DNA of 64,000 nt from Terriglobales bacterium. Its GTDB lineage: Bacteria; Acidobacteriota; Terriglobia; Bryobacterales; Bryobacteraceae. The notes beneath the pieces were generated by a model. The model did not search any database and was not told the origin of the DNA. It worked only from the letters and a program-made list of their open reading frames with translations. Below are positions 36,587-45,131 of this stretch, one piece after another (the stretch's first letter is position 1; each line of letters starts with the position of its first letter). The translations under genes and the position numbers were made by a program. The stretch spans positions 62,001 to 126,000 of the forward strand of contig JAJFUV010000096.1 of NCBI GenBank assembly GCA_021372245.1. Direction: 5' to 3'.

Positions 36587-38031
36587 ACGGCTGCCGGTCG
36601 AGCCAGGACAGCTTCCGAAAGCGGGTCTCGCGCGAGAACCTTCAGCTTCAATTTCTCGATGAGTGGCAAATCCCCGGGTAGGAGCGCGTAGTAGTCCGCC
36701 GGCTGCTCAAGTGAATCTCTCTCCACCCGCGCGATCCAGCTCAGGCCGTAACAGTGACGATAGAAGTTGAATCCCTCCACAAGTTGCCAGTTCGTCCCCA
36801 GGCGGATCTTGCGCGACCCGTCCTCCATGCGGCGCAAGGCCTCCACGAAGTCCTTGGTGCCGGCGTCACTGCGAAACGGTGGGTAGTAGGCCGGGTGTAT
36901 CTGCAGCAGATACAAGGCGAGCCATGCCCACGCCGCCACTGACACGGCGGCACGCGCCACAGTGTGCGTGACGTATCGTTTACAGAGCCACAGCGAGAGC
37001 AGCGTAAGCAGCGGGATCCAATAAATACCCGTGCGGGCGAACGGATAAAGCGCGTGTACCGCCTTGTTCCCGATCACCAGCATCAGCAGAGCCATCCATC
37101 CTGTGGCGATTAGCGCCGTCCCCAACCGGCCCGTTTCGGTCCTCCGTGTACGCAGCAGGGTGTGGATGCCGGCTGGGATTCCCAAAAAAAACAAAACCGC
37201 CGCCGCCCACGGCAACCTGTCTGCCAGGATCCATATCGACGCGTCCCATGTCTTGATTCGCTGGGGGAACCAATACATTCCCTGCAACAACGACGCGTGA
37301 CTGAGCGAACCCACGGACCTCCACAGTGTCTTCTCGCCGAGGTAAAAGTAATGGCTCTCGGCGTGCGCAAGCGGCAACGCGAGGATCAGGAACGTTCCCA
37401 CTACGCCGGGTAAGAGCATGTGGTTCAGCAGGTTGTTCCACGCGCCTTCCTCCCGGCCCGTCTCGATTGCGCACCATGCCGCCAGCGCCAGACCCGGTAC
37501 GACGAAAATCAGGTTGAACCCCACTGACGCGGCCAACGCGAGAGCCGCAGCGCGCAGTTGTCGTGGCTGGGGAGAAGGCGGCCAACCGGCCACGAGGTAG
37601 AGCGCCAGGAGCCAGCAAGCCAATCCCGCGCCGTAACCACGCGCCAGCGACATTTGGTCCAAGACTAGCGGATTCAAGCCGAGCAAACCCACGGCGGCCA
37701 CCAGCATGGGTCGACATCCGAAGAGCATGCGCGAGAGCGCCAGTGCCACCCACAAGTACAGCGCCCCGCCCAGAAGTGACGGTAGCCGTAGCGTGAAAGC
37801 GGAGACGCCGAATGCGCCCACTGATACTCTTGCCAACAGCGCGTAGAGAACGTGATGGTTGGCATCGAAGTCCCTCAGCGTTTGAGTGTAAGGGACGCCC
37901 ACGAACCGGTTGAAGGTGAATGCTTCGTCGATGGTGATGGAACAGGTCGCGGCGCGGTACACATTCAGCGCGAGGATGGCGAGCGCGAGCGCCTGCGCCA
38001 GCCTAGTCCAGACGATAAACGATCGCGTCAT
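36571..38031 (-). CDS. Polytopic membrane protein, GT39/PMT-like glycosyltransferase
   Basis: 486 residues with about ten membrane helices (AQALALAILALNVYRAATC, WAAAVLFFLGIPAGIHTLL). The first loop TIDEAFTFNRFVGVPYTQTLRDFDANHHVLY carries the acidic 'DE' pair typical of dolichyl/undecaprenyl-phosphate sugar transferases of the PMT_2/ArnT class. The end is a short soluble domain. The acceptor and donor are unknown. The start at 38031 overlaps the upstream membrane gene by 29 bases; longer in-frame sequence upstream lies inside that gene and was not used. The 3' end overlaps the MtaB homologue by 16 bases on the other strand. Confidence 0.72.
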   Translation of the reverse strand: MTRSFIVWTRLAQALALAILALNVYRAATCSITIDEAFTFNRFVGVPYTQTLRDFDANHHVLYALLARVSVGAFGVSAFTLRLPSLLGGALYLWVALALSRMLFGCRPMLVAAVGLLGLNPLVLDQMSLARGYGAGLACWLLALYLVAGWPPSPQPRQLRAAALALAASVGFNLIFVVPGLALAAWCAIETGREEGAWNNLLNHMLLPGVVGTFLILALPLAHAESHYFYLGEKTLWRSVGSLSHASLLQGMYWFPQRIKTWDASIWILADRLPWAAAVLFFLGIPAGIHTLLRTRRTETGRLGTALIATGWMALLMLVIGNKAVHALYPFARTGIYWIPLLTLLSLWLCKRYVTHTVARAAVSVAAWAWLALYLLQIHPAYYPPFRSDAGTKDFVEALRRMEDGSRKIRLGTNWQLVEGFNFYRHCYGLSWIARVERDSLEQPADYYALLPGDLPLIEKLKLKVLARDPLSEAVLARPAAVQSSP

Positions 38032-39589
38032 GCGCCTCCCGCATCGGTGTGATACCCCAGACCGCCGGGTTCGCCCGCAGGTCCTTGGCACAAGGGCCGG
38101 CATCCGGGACGAACAGCCATCCAAAACCACGCTTCTTAAGCACGGATATCGCGGCTCGGCGCACGTCGCCAGGCGGCGATGGCCGCACGGCCGCTTCCAG
38201 CATCGCCCGCACAGCGCGCCCGCCCCCCGACTCTCCGGCGACAATGACTCTCGCCGAGCAGTAAGCTCGCGCCGGCTCCGCCAGGGCGAAAACTAGTCCG
38301 CCTTTCCCGGCCACTTCGTCGATTGTGCGCGCCCAGCCGAAGGCAGGATACATCCGCGGCATGAGGTATGCGTCTTCGCTCACGCGATGCAGGGCCGCTT
38401 TCAGCGGCCATTCGCGCAGCCGCCACGTGTCCGGCCAGGAGTAGACAGTGGTCACCTGCGGGAGCGACATTACGGCATGGGCAGCAACCAGCAAGGGAAT
38501 CATGCCCGGTGAATCCATCAGTGCAATTCCCATGGCAAGGGCAACGAACACCGCCAGGGGCAGCGCCGCTTCGGGATGCGCTGCGCCGACGAGCCACAGC
38601 GCCGCGAATGCCGCTCCGGCCAAGGCCCGCCTGCCCGTGGGCTTACGCAGAGCGAGCAATCCCAACGGCGCCAGCAGAAAAACAGGTCCGAAGAAGCTTT
38701 GCCCGGTTGCGCCCATCGTGGTCAGTTCAATGGCCCTGCCCATCAGATACTCCGGTCTCGCTGCCCGCTGGATCGGCTCGACACTGGCGGATGAGGTCCC
38801 AATGGTCAGGGCAAAAGCCAGCAGCGCGCCGGCAACCACGACCATCCGCCGTTGTCCCGTGTTACGCCACAATTCGAGCGCGTAATAGCAGAAGAACAAT
38901 GTGCAGGCTAAGGCCGCCTCGGTACGTGCGGATGTCGCATCGACGGCCGCCAGCGGGCTCAAGAAGATCACGAATCCGGCAAACATTCCCGCGTTTGCAC
39001 ATCCGCTTCGCCGCCCGTAACTCGCCAGCCCCAGGGCCAGCGCGGCCAGGAAGCCCAAGTGCGCCAACGCGGCTGAGACGTGCCGCCCCACCAGAAACGC
39101 AGGCAGATAGAAGAACTCGATGGCGCTTGGCCGCGGCTCCACGATTCCGGCGACCGGCGCCGGCAAGCCTCGGGCTTCCCGCATCTGCTCCACCCGTCCG
39201 AGATGGTTACCGGTGAGGCTGGTTTCAGGAGCAGCGGCGTACACAACGTACATCAACAGAAAACCAGCGAACAAAGCCGCGCACACGTAGCGCGTTCTCC
39301 TGCTCAGAGGTGGCAGCGATTCACACGGCCCTCGCTTGCGCCAGGCCAAGAATGCGGCGGCGATCAGGATTGAAGCCAGCGTCACGAATACACCTTTGCG
39401 GGCCACGTGGAGCCACGCCAGTAGCCACGCAGCCGCGCTCCAGCAAGCCGCGCCCGCCACGAAGGCAAACAACCGCTCCTCCTCGCGCGCCAGCCGGACC
39501 CGCAGCGCGCTGAGCAGCAGTCGCCCCGCCGCTAGGGCGCCCGAAAGGGTCAACAAGGCCCCCGCTAATACATAGAACGTTGTCTTCAT
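38003..39589 (-). CDS. Polytopic membrane protein of unknown function
   Basis: 528 residues, start ATG at 39589. About nine or ten hydrophobic helices (YVLAGALLTLSGALAAGRLLL, YVCAALFAGFLLMYVVYAA, MFAGFVIFLSPLAAV) precede a soluble C-terminal part (DAYLMPRMYPAFGWARTIDEV to EAHDAIVYRLD). The layout resembles membrane glycosyltransferases, but the diagnostic loop acids were not identified. It overlaps the GT39-like gene by 29 bases on the same strand, so the pair is probably translated together in cell-envelope glycan work. Confidence 0.6.
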   Translation of the reverse strand: MKTTFYVLAGALLTLSGALAAGRLLLSALRVRLAREEERLFAFVAGAACWSAAAWLLAWLHVARKGVFVTLASILIAAAFLAWRKRGPCESLPPLSRRTRYVCAALFAGFLLMYVVYAAAPETSLTGNHLGRVEQMREARGLPAPVAGIVEPRPSAIEFFYLPAFLVGRHVSAALAHLGFLAALALGLASYGRRSGCANAGMFAGFVIFLSPLAAVDATSARTEAALACTLFFCYYALELWRNTGQRRMVVVAGALLAFALTIGTSSASVEPIQRAARPEYLMGRAIELTTMGATGQSFFGPVFLLAPLGLLALRKPTGRRALAGAAFAALWLVGAAHPEAALPLAVFVALAMGIALMDSPGMIPLLVAAHAVMSLPQVTTVYSWPDTWRLREWPLKAALHRVSEDAYLMPRMYPAFGWARTIDEVAGKGGLVFALAEPARAYCSARVIVAGESGGGRAVRAMLEAAVRPSPPGDVRRAAISVLKKRGFGWLFVPDAGPCAKDLRANPAVWGITPMREAHDAIVYRLD

Positions 39590-39732
39590 TGGCGCTTGAA
39601 TTCCGCCGCCACGGCGGAAGATTCGGCACTGTGTCGTCAGGATCGAAACGAATTCTACACTTCACAGGCATTTTACACGGCACGTGGTACTCCCAGTTGA
39701 ATCACCCGTGCGAGGCTTGGTACAAGTCATCT

Positions 39733-40971
39733 ATGCATGCCTCTGGCTCGCTGGTGCCGCTGCTGTGGCAGAAGCCTTTGGATTTTGCGTTGCTTCGCGG
39801 CACTCCGTTCAATTGTCTGGTAATCGATCCCGCTTCGCAGCCTCCGGCATCAACTGCTGTAGAAGCCGCCCGGCAGACGGGCTTCCACGTCATCTCCATC
39901 GCGGATGCGCCCGCCACCGTGCTGAGTGATTGTACCTGGCCGCGCGTGGACGCTGGCGGCAAAGACGGTGCCGCCTCCGGCCCCACGGGGTTGCCCTGGA
40001 TCGAAACGAACGGCTGGCGCGTCCGGCTGGCACGCGCGAAAGATGCCACCCGGCCGGTCTGGGTTCGGCATGGAGGACTACCCGAGAAGACCGCATTGCC
40101 GCTGACGGGGGCAGCTTACGCCCTTGCCGTGGCAGATGCCGCCGCGCATGGGGGCGCCTGGATTGTCGCGTTGGATTCCGCGCTGAGACAGGGACTGGCT
40201 GCGAGCGACCCGGCCAGCCTTTCCAGGTGGCGTGAACTGACCGCCGCCGCGAGTTTCTTCAACCTCCATGCCGGTTGGGCCACGATGCGCCCGCAGGCCG
40301 CGTTGGGTGTCGTCTCGGACTTCGCCGGGGAAAACGAATTTATCGCAACCGAGTTCTTGAACCTGCTCGCGCGCCGCCAGGTCGGCTACCGTATCCTCAC
40401 CGGACAGCACGTTTCGCAGGCTGATATAAACGGGCTGAACGCGCTGCTTTACGCCGCCCGCCTGGCACCTTCGCGAGACGTGTTGGGTCTGTTTACGGCA
40501 TTCGCGCGTTCTGGCGGGCTCTCTATTCTGCCGGCGTCTGCTTCCTCAATTGTCCCGTCCGGCATCGTCGAGGAACAGAACCATGCCGGGTTCAACGTGC
40601 GCGGCTGGGGACAGGGCCGCATCGCCGTCGCCAAGCAGGACTGGGACGATCCTTACACCGCGGCACGGGACGTTCACATGTTGATGAGCCGGCGCCGCGA
40701 CCATCTCCATCTTTTCAATGCCAGCTCGATCAACACTTACGCGACGGCCGGCGCTGGCGGCACGACGGCCCTGGTGCACCTCTTGAATTACTCGCTTCGC
40801 ACGCCGGCGGCTCCCGTTACGCTCGCCGTGAGGAACCGCTACCGGCAGGCGCGGCTGTGGACGCTGGGGTCGAGCGGCCCTGCGGCGCTGGGGATGTCAG
40901 CCGAGGCGGAGTGGCTGGAGATGCCACTGCCTCCGTTTTCGATGTATGCTGCAATTGAGTTGTTCGCTTAG
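39733..40971 (+). CDS. Hypothetical protein, unknown function
   Basis: 412 residues. The frame is open from 39580, but the first residues are not protein-like; the ATG at 39733 (MHASGSLVPLLWQKPLDFALL) gives a sensible start, though no SD stands out. The body has alternating helix/strand segments (IVALDSALRQGLAA, LGVVSDFAGENEFIATEFLNLLARRQVGYRIL) and a beta-rich tail (LVHLLNYSLRTPAAPVTLAV...LEMPLPPFSMYAAIEL) resembling the end of a glycoside hydrolase. No family recognised. The DUF362 gene follows after 8 bases, so the two are likely expressed together. Confidence 0.55.
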   Translation: MHASGSLVPLLWQKPLDFALLRGTPFNCLVIDPASQPPASTAVEAARQTGFHVISIADAPATVLSDCTWPRVDAGGKDGAASGPTGLPWIETNGWRVRLARAKDATRPVWVRHGGLPEKTALPLTGAAYALAVADAAAHGGAWIVALDSALRQGLAASDPASLSRWRELTAAASFFNLHAGWATMRPQAALGVVSDFAGENEFIATEFLNLLARRQVGYRILTGQHVSQADINGLNALLYAARLAPSRDVLGLFTAFARSGGLSILPASASSIVPSGIVEEQNHAGFNVRGWGQGRIAVAKQDWDDPYTAARDVHMLMSRRRDHLHLFNASSINTYATAGAGGTTALVHLLNYSLRTPAAPVTLAVRNRYRQARLWTLGSSGPAALGMSAEAEWLEMPLPPFSMYAAIELFA

Positions 40972-40979
40972 GGGGGACC

Positions 40980-42131
40980 ATGCCGAACCAGTACTCCCGA
41001 CGCGTCTGGCTTCAGGCCGCGGCGGCGTCCGCGGCCGGCTCCTGTCTTGCTCCGGCGCTTCGGGCCGGGCCTTCCGCCGTCGTCTCAGTGGCCAAGTGCA
41101 CCGGCTACGGCCCCACGCTGGTCCCTTTGATTGCGAAAATGTTCGACCAGGTCGGCGGTCTTGCCCGTCTGGTGAACGGCAAAACGGTGGCCATCAAGTT
41201 GAACCTCACAGGAAGTCCGGATTATCGCCTGGGCACCCTGGCCGCTGGCATGGCGCAGTGGGTGCATCCGAGTGTGGTCGGCGCGGTTGTTCACCTGATG
41301 GGGCGCGCCGGTGCGCGGCGCATCAGGCTTCTGGAAAGCCCCTGGTCGACCTCAGAGCCCGTCGAAGAGTACATGCTCCAGGCGAATTGGGATGTGGATG
41401 CCATTCGTTTGGCCGCCCCGCGAGTCGAATTCGAGAACACCGGCAACCTGGGCTCAGGCAAGGCCTATGCTCGTTTCTCCGTCCCCAACGGCGGCCTATT
41501 GTTCTCAGCCTATGATTTGAATCATTCGTATAGGGATTGCGACGTCTTCGTCTCGCTGGCGAAGCTGAAGGAGCACAAGACGACCGGCATCACGCTGGCC
41601 ATGAAGAACTGCTTCGGCATTACGCCTTGCACGATATACGGGGATCACGCTCCCGTTGACGAGGCCGGTACTGAACCCCGAGGGGGGCGCGGCCTGCTTC
41701 ACAGCGGTAACCGCCAGCCAGCAAAGTGCTCCCCGGCGGAGAAGGACCCTTCATCCCCGCGCCAGGGGGGCTACAGGGTGCCGCGTGCGGTGGCGGACTT
41801 GGTCGCTGCGCGGCCCGTGCATCTGTCCATCATCGACGGTATCCATTCCATGGCGGGCGGGGAAGGCCCCTGGTCCGGGGATTGCCAGCCCGTGAAGCCG
41901 GAGTTGCTAATCGTAGGCACAAACGTGGTTTCCACCGATGCCGTCGGGATGGCCTTGATGGGTTTCGATCCCACAGCCGGCCGCGGCACCGCTCCCTTCG
42001 AAAACTGCGACAGCACCCTGCGGCTGGCCGAATCTCTGGGAGCCGGTACCCGGGACCTGAACCGCATCGAGATCGCTGGAACCCCCGTCCGCGAGGCGGT
42101 GTTCCCATTCCGCGGCAGGTCCGCGGCGTGA
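40980..42131 (+). CDS. DUF362 family protein with Tat signal
   Basis: 383 residues. The Tat signal YSRRVWLQAAAASAAGSCLAP follows a GGGGGA SD next to the ATG at 40980. DUF362 motifs are VKLNLTG-like AIKLNLTGSPDYR, FVSLAKLKEHKTTGITLAMKNCFG and SIIDGIHSMAGGEGPWSG. Family members are thought to be redox or iron-sulfur-linked proteins of unknown reaction; no ferredoxin-type cysteine cluster is visible here. A basic, proline-rich stretch of ~45 residues (DEAGTEPRGGRGLLHSGNRQ...) interrupts the domain and may be a surface loop. The 3' end is followed by the repeat region at 42156-42280. Confidence 0.8.
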   Translation: MPNQYSRRVWLQAAAASAAGSCLAPALRAGPSAVVSVAKCTGYGPTLVPLIAKMFDQVGGLARLVNGKTVAIKLNLTGSPDYRLGTLAAGMAQWVHPSVVGAVVHLMGRAGARRIRLLESPWSTSEPVEEYMLQANWDVDAIRLAAPRVEFENTGNLGSGKAYARFSVPNGGLLFSAYDLNHSYRDCDVFVSLAKLKEHKTTGITLAMKNCFGITPCTIYGDHAPVDEAGTEPRGGRGLLHSGNRQPAKCSPAEKDPSSPRQGGYRVPRAVADLVAARPVHLSIIDGIHSMAGGEGPWSGDCQPVKPELLIVGTNVVSTDAVGMALMGFDPTAGRGTAPFENCDSTLRLAESLGAGTRDLNRIEIAGTPVREAVFPFRGRSAA

Positions 42132-42155
42132 TGAGCGCCCCTGAACCCGCATAAT

Positions 42156-42173
42156 GTTGACGAATACGTCAAC
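42156..42173. repeat. Perfect 18-base inverted repeat (possible operator or hairpin)
   Basis: GTTGACGAATACGTCAAC has 7-base perfect arms around AATA. It lies 25 bases after the DUF362 stop and about 200 bases before the zinc-ribbon gene. No run of T follows immediately, so it is weak as a terminator; a dimeric regulator could bind it. A TTTTTGG tract appears 17 bases later. Confidence 0.4.
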
Positions 42174-42210
42174 TACCTTATACCTCTCGTTTTTGGAAGG
42201 TGGGGCGGCC

Positions 42211-42280
42211 GATTTCCGGGTAGACGGGGCGGCGTTCAGTCGCTTGTCGCCATGCCGGAACGCAGGCTGGCCCGGAAATC
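42211..42280. repeat. Nested inverted repeats, predicted 70-base stem-loop
   Basis: GATTTCCGGG at 42211-42220 pairs perfectly with CCCGGAAATC at 42271-42280, and within it GCGTTC at 42232-42237 pairs with GAACGC at 42258-42263. The block is noncoding and upstream of the zinc-ribbon gene. It could be a small RNA fold, a leader or a miniature mobile element; similarity to other copies cannot be tested here. Confidence 0.4.
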
Positions 42281-42372
42281 AGGGAAAACACTTAGTTCAG
42301 GGAGGGTAAACCCGCCGATCGCATGTTCCTTGTTATCCTAGTACCGTTCCGGTTGGCGATTAGCCGGTTACA

Positions 42373-43359
42373 ATGAGGATGGACCATGCGGTGAGAGCGA
42401 TGTATTGTTTGGTCTGTCACAAGAAAATCGGCTGGCTGAGGCGGTTACGAGATCGCGAGTACTGCTCTACCGCTCACCGGAAGAACGCGCGTGTTCTTTC
42501 GGCGCGTGCTCTTCGCGACGCCTCCCAACTATGGGGTGACGACGAAGCTTGGCCGGTGGAATTGACGGGCTTCGCGCACGCTACCAAGAAGCCCCCCAAC
42601 AACTTCGTGCGTTTGGCCGCCATTCCGTTTGCGGCGATGGTGCTCGTCCTCATTTGGCTGGCTCCTTCCGGAGCGATCGAGACGCCGGCCCGAGGTTACC
42701 TGCCTGGGGCTGACCGGCTCCAAAGCGCGGTTGAGAGAACGCTGCCGTCCCTTAAGGTCCATCGTTACCGTGAAGATTTCACTCAGGGTCTGGGGGATTG
42801 GAATGGTGGAAGCCTTGCGGCGTCCGGGTGGAGTTATGCCACCGGCACTGTCCGTCCGGGAAGACTCCGGCTGTGGAAGCGTAGCCTGGAGATGGCCGAC
42901 TACCAGATGGAGTTCCAGGCCTCAATCGAGCAGAAAGCGGTTAGTTGGGCTTTCCGCGCTACCGACGATCGCAATTATTACGCGACCAAGCTTGCGGTGA
43001 ACCGGGGCGATACGAAGGCATCCGGGACCCGTGTCGTGCACTATGTGGTGTTGAATGGTGTGGAACAGGATCGCAGTCTTCTTCCGAGTCCGATCGACCT
43101 GAAGCCGATGGAGTCGTACCGCATTCGGGTCAACGTGAGGGGCGGTTCCTTCACCACACTGGTGAATGATCAACTCGTGGATCACTGGAACGATTCGCGC
43201 CTGGCGAGAGGCGGAGTCGGTTTCTTCGCCGATCCGGGTGAGACGGCGGCGGTCCACTGGGTGACGATTGCGGATCGCGAGAGCATTTTCAGCCGCTTGT
43301 TCGCTTCCACCTTGTTGCTTACTCCTTCGGCGTCGGGTGCTCTGGCGCCGCTAGAGTAA
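42373..43359 (+). CDS. Membrane-anchored protein with zinc ribbon and lectin-like domain
   Basis: 328 residues. The N-terminus has C12-x2-C15 and C31-x3-H35 (YCLVCHKKIG...REYCSTAHR), a plausible zinc ribbon. A single membrane helix follows (residues ~79-97, VRLAAIPFAAMVLVLIWLA). The exterior part (YREDFTQGLGDWNG...WSYATGTVRPGRLRLWK...VNDQLVDHW) resembles the concanavalin-like fold of DUF1080/3-keto-disaccharide-type domains. The layout suggests a cytoplasmic zinc domain connected to a periplasmic sugar-binding domain. Function unknown. ATGs at 42379 and 42400 are alternative starts; the last would leave the zinc ribbon intact. The 3' end overlaps the Smr gene by 41 bases. Confidence 0.6.
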   Translation: MRMDHAVRAMYCLVCHKKIGWLRRLRDREYCSTAHRKNARVLSARALRDASQLWGDDEAWPVELTGFAHATKKPPNNFVRLAAIPFAAMVLVLIWLAPSGAIETPARGYLPGADRLQSAVERTLPSLKVHRYREDFTQGLGDWNGGSLAASGWSYATGTVRPGRLRLWKRSLEMADYQMEFQASIEQKAVSWAFRATDDRNYYATKLAVNRGDTKASGTRVVHYVVLNGVEQDRSLLPSPIDLKPMESYRIRVNVRGGSFTTLVNDQLVDHWNDSRLARGGVGFFADPGETAAVHWVTIADRESIFSRLFASTLLLTPSASGALAPLE

Positions 43360-43642
43360 CCAGTGTCGCTCCCCACCCTCCCGCTTCCGCCGGGGCGTCT
43401 CCAAAGCAAACGACGAACGGCAACTGTGTCAGGACCGAGCGTACAATCTCGCGTTGCACACCGATTCCGCGGCCGTGAATGATGCGCAGTGCGGTGAAGC
43501 CCAGCCGGTGAGCCTCCAGAAGGTACTCGCGCACCACTTCTTTCACGTCCCTCGGCGGGACGCTGTGCAGGTCGAAAACGTCGGTGATGGGGATGCGGAG
43601 GGGGTCTTCGTCCTCCCCTTCGTCCCAGTCGCTATCGAACAC
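43319..43642 (-). CDS. Smr domain protein
   Basis: About 107 residues. The Smr (small MutS-related) pattern is clear: DVFDLHSVPPRDVKEVVREYL, then GFTALRIIHGRGIGVQREIV and a C-terminal strand GGWGATLVTL. Smr domains are nucleases or nucleic-acid binders that occur alone or at the end of MutS2. The GTG at 43642, overlapping the alpha-galactosidase end by 11 bases, is the only sensible start; no clear SD, so translation is probably coupled. The acidic N-terminal lead (DSDWDEGEDED) is unusual. The 3' end overlaps the convergent gene by 41 bases. Confidence 0.78.
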   Translation of the reverse strand: MFDSDWDEGEDEDPLRIPITDVFDLHSVPPRDVKEVVREYLLEAHRLGFTALRIIHGRGIGVQREIVRSVLTQLPFVVCFGDAPAEAGGWGATLVTLAAPEHPTPKE

Positions 43643-45128
43643 GAATAAGCACCACGCCGTGCCGGCCCACGGCAGTTTCGAACTTGCCGTCGAACGCGCC
43701 CAGATCCCGCTGCCGCCACAAGTCGCGAACCTTGCGCTTGCCCTGGATGCCGAGCGCAGTCCAGTTCGCAACGATGCGAGCTTCCGCCTCGCCGCGGTTG
43801 AACAGGCCCACCGCCAGGGAGCCGTCCTCCAGCGGCTTGGCCCACACTTCGCTCGTCCCATCCTTCCACACGCGCCGGCCCTGCTTGCCGAGAACGTCCT
43901 GGTTCACCTCGATCACTTCATCGTTGGTGAGCAGGCTCAGGGTGAAATCGTCAAACCTGGTCATGTCGCCGCCGAAGAACAGAGGCGCGGCCAGCAGGCT
44001 CCAGAGGCTCACGTAGCTGTACTGTTCGTTGGGTGTGAGCGGCGTCGGCCCGACCTTCTTGTTCCAGATGATCTGACCGATGTTGATGTTGTCAGGATCG
44101 TTCCAACCGCCGGGCCCGGCCCACTGCTCCTTGCCGTCCTGCGAAAAGCCGATGGCCTCGATGCTGTTCCAGAAAGTGCCGTTCTTGGGGATTCCCACGT
44201 CGCCCGTAGTGCGCCAGAAGTTGCCACCCACCTCGCGGCCCCACTGCCAGACGTCACCCATGCCGTACTGGCAGAGGTTGTAGACGAAGTCGCGGTCCAA
44301 CCGCTTGAGGATGTCGCCCATGAGTTGATACGGTTTCTTCAACTCGGCAAGAGATTTGTCCTTGGCAACCTTGCTATACGCGCACCAGTCGTACTTCAAA
44401 AAATCGAAACCCCAGCGGGCGAACTGCCGCGCGTCCTGCTCCTCGTGCTGCCAGCTCGCCTCGCACTTTGCACAGGTCAGCGGGCCGGGACCGATGTAGA
44501 TGCCGGCCTTCAGCCCCTTGGCGTGGATGTAATCGGTCAACGCCTTCATGTCCGGGAATTTCGCGTTGGGCCGGAGGTTGCCATCGGGGTCGCGCACCGG
44601 CGGCCCGAACTCGGGACTCGTGAAGGCGGGGTAGCGGTTCCAGCCGTCATCGATATTCACATAGGAATACCCGTGATCGGCCAGGCCGCTCGAAACCATG
44701 GCATCGGCCTCGGCCCGGACCAGTTCGTCGCTTACCTTGGTGTAGCAGTGATACCAGGTGCTGTATCCCATGGGCGGCGTGAGCGCGAGCGTGTCGCCCG
44801 CCACGATTTTGAAGGCCCGCTGCGCGCTACCTTTCTTGTTACTTGCGCGCAGCCTGATCGTGTACTCACCCTTCGCCGGCGTGGTACCCGTGATGATGCC
44901 GGTGCGTGCGTCGAGCGTGAGACCTGCCGGCAGGCCCTTCGCCGAGAAGCTCATAGGCCGCTCGCCGCTCGCCGGAACGCGGTATAGGAAGGGATGGCCA
45001 GGACGCGCCCCATAGACTTTTGCCCCATTGATGCGAGGCTTCGGAGAGGCCTTGGGCGTCAGGATGCCGGGTTCGGCGGCGGCGAGGGAAATTGCCGCGA
45101 CAATGGCTGCAAGCGCGGTGCGGATCAT
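43632..45128 (-). CDS. Secreted alpha-galactosidase, GH27
   Basis: 498 residues. Signal peptide MIRTALAAIVAAISLAAAEP, then a putative Ig-like domain (SFSAKGLPAGLTLDARTGIITG) to about 110. The GH27 barrel starts at LTPPMGYSTWYHCY. The nucleophile is D247 in FLKYDWC and the acid/base is D310 in WRTTGDV; GWNDPDNINIG and APLFFGGDM are also typical. Probably removes alpha-linked galactose from oligosaccharides in the periplasm. The extra N-terminal Ig domain is seen in plant-polymer-degrading bacteria. It begins 3 bases after the URO-D stop, so the two are in one operon. Confidence 0.93.
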   Translation of the reverse strand: MIRTALAAIVAAISLAAAEPGILTPKASPKPRINGAKVYGARPGHPFLYRVPASGERPMSFSAKGLPAGLTLDARTGIITGTTPAKGEYTIRLRASNKKGSAQRAFKIVAGDTLALTPPMGYSTWYHCYTKVSDELVRAEADAMVSSGLADHGYSYVNIDDGWNRYPAFTSPEFGPPVRDPDGNLRPNAKFPDMKALTDYIHAKGLKAGIYIGPGPLTCAKCEASWQHEEQDARQFARWGFDFLKYDWCAYSKVAKDKSLAELKKPYQLMGDILKRLDRDFVYNLCQYGMGDVWQWGREVGGNFWRTTGDVGIPKNGTFWNSIEAIGFSQDGKEQWAGPGGWNDPDNINIGQIIWNKKVGPTPLTPNEQYSYVSLWSLLAAPLFFGGDMTRFDDFTLSLLTNDEVIEVNQDVLGKQGRRVWKDGTSEVWAKPLEDGSLAVGLFNRGEAEARIVANWTALGIQGKRKVRDLWRQRDLGAFDGKFETAVGRHGVVLIRVR

Positions 45129-45131
45129 GTC

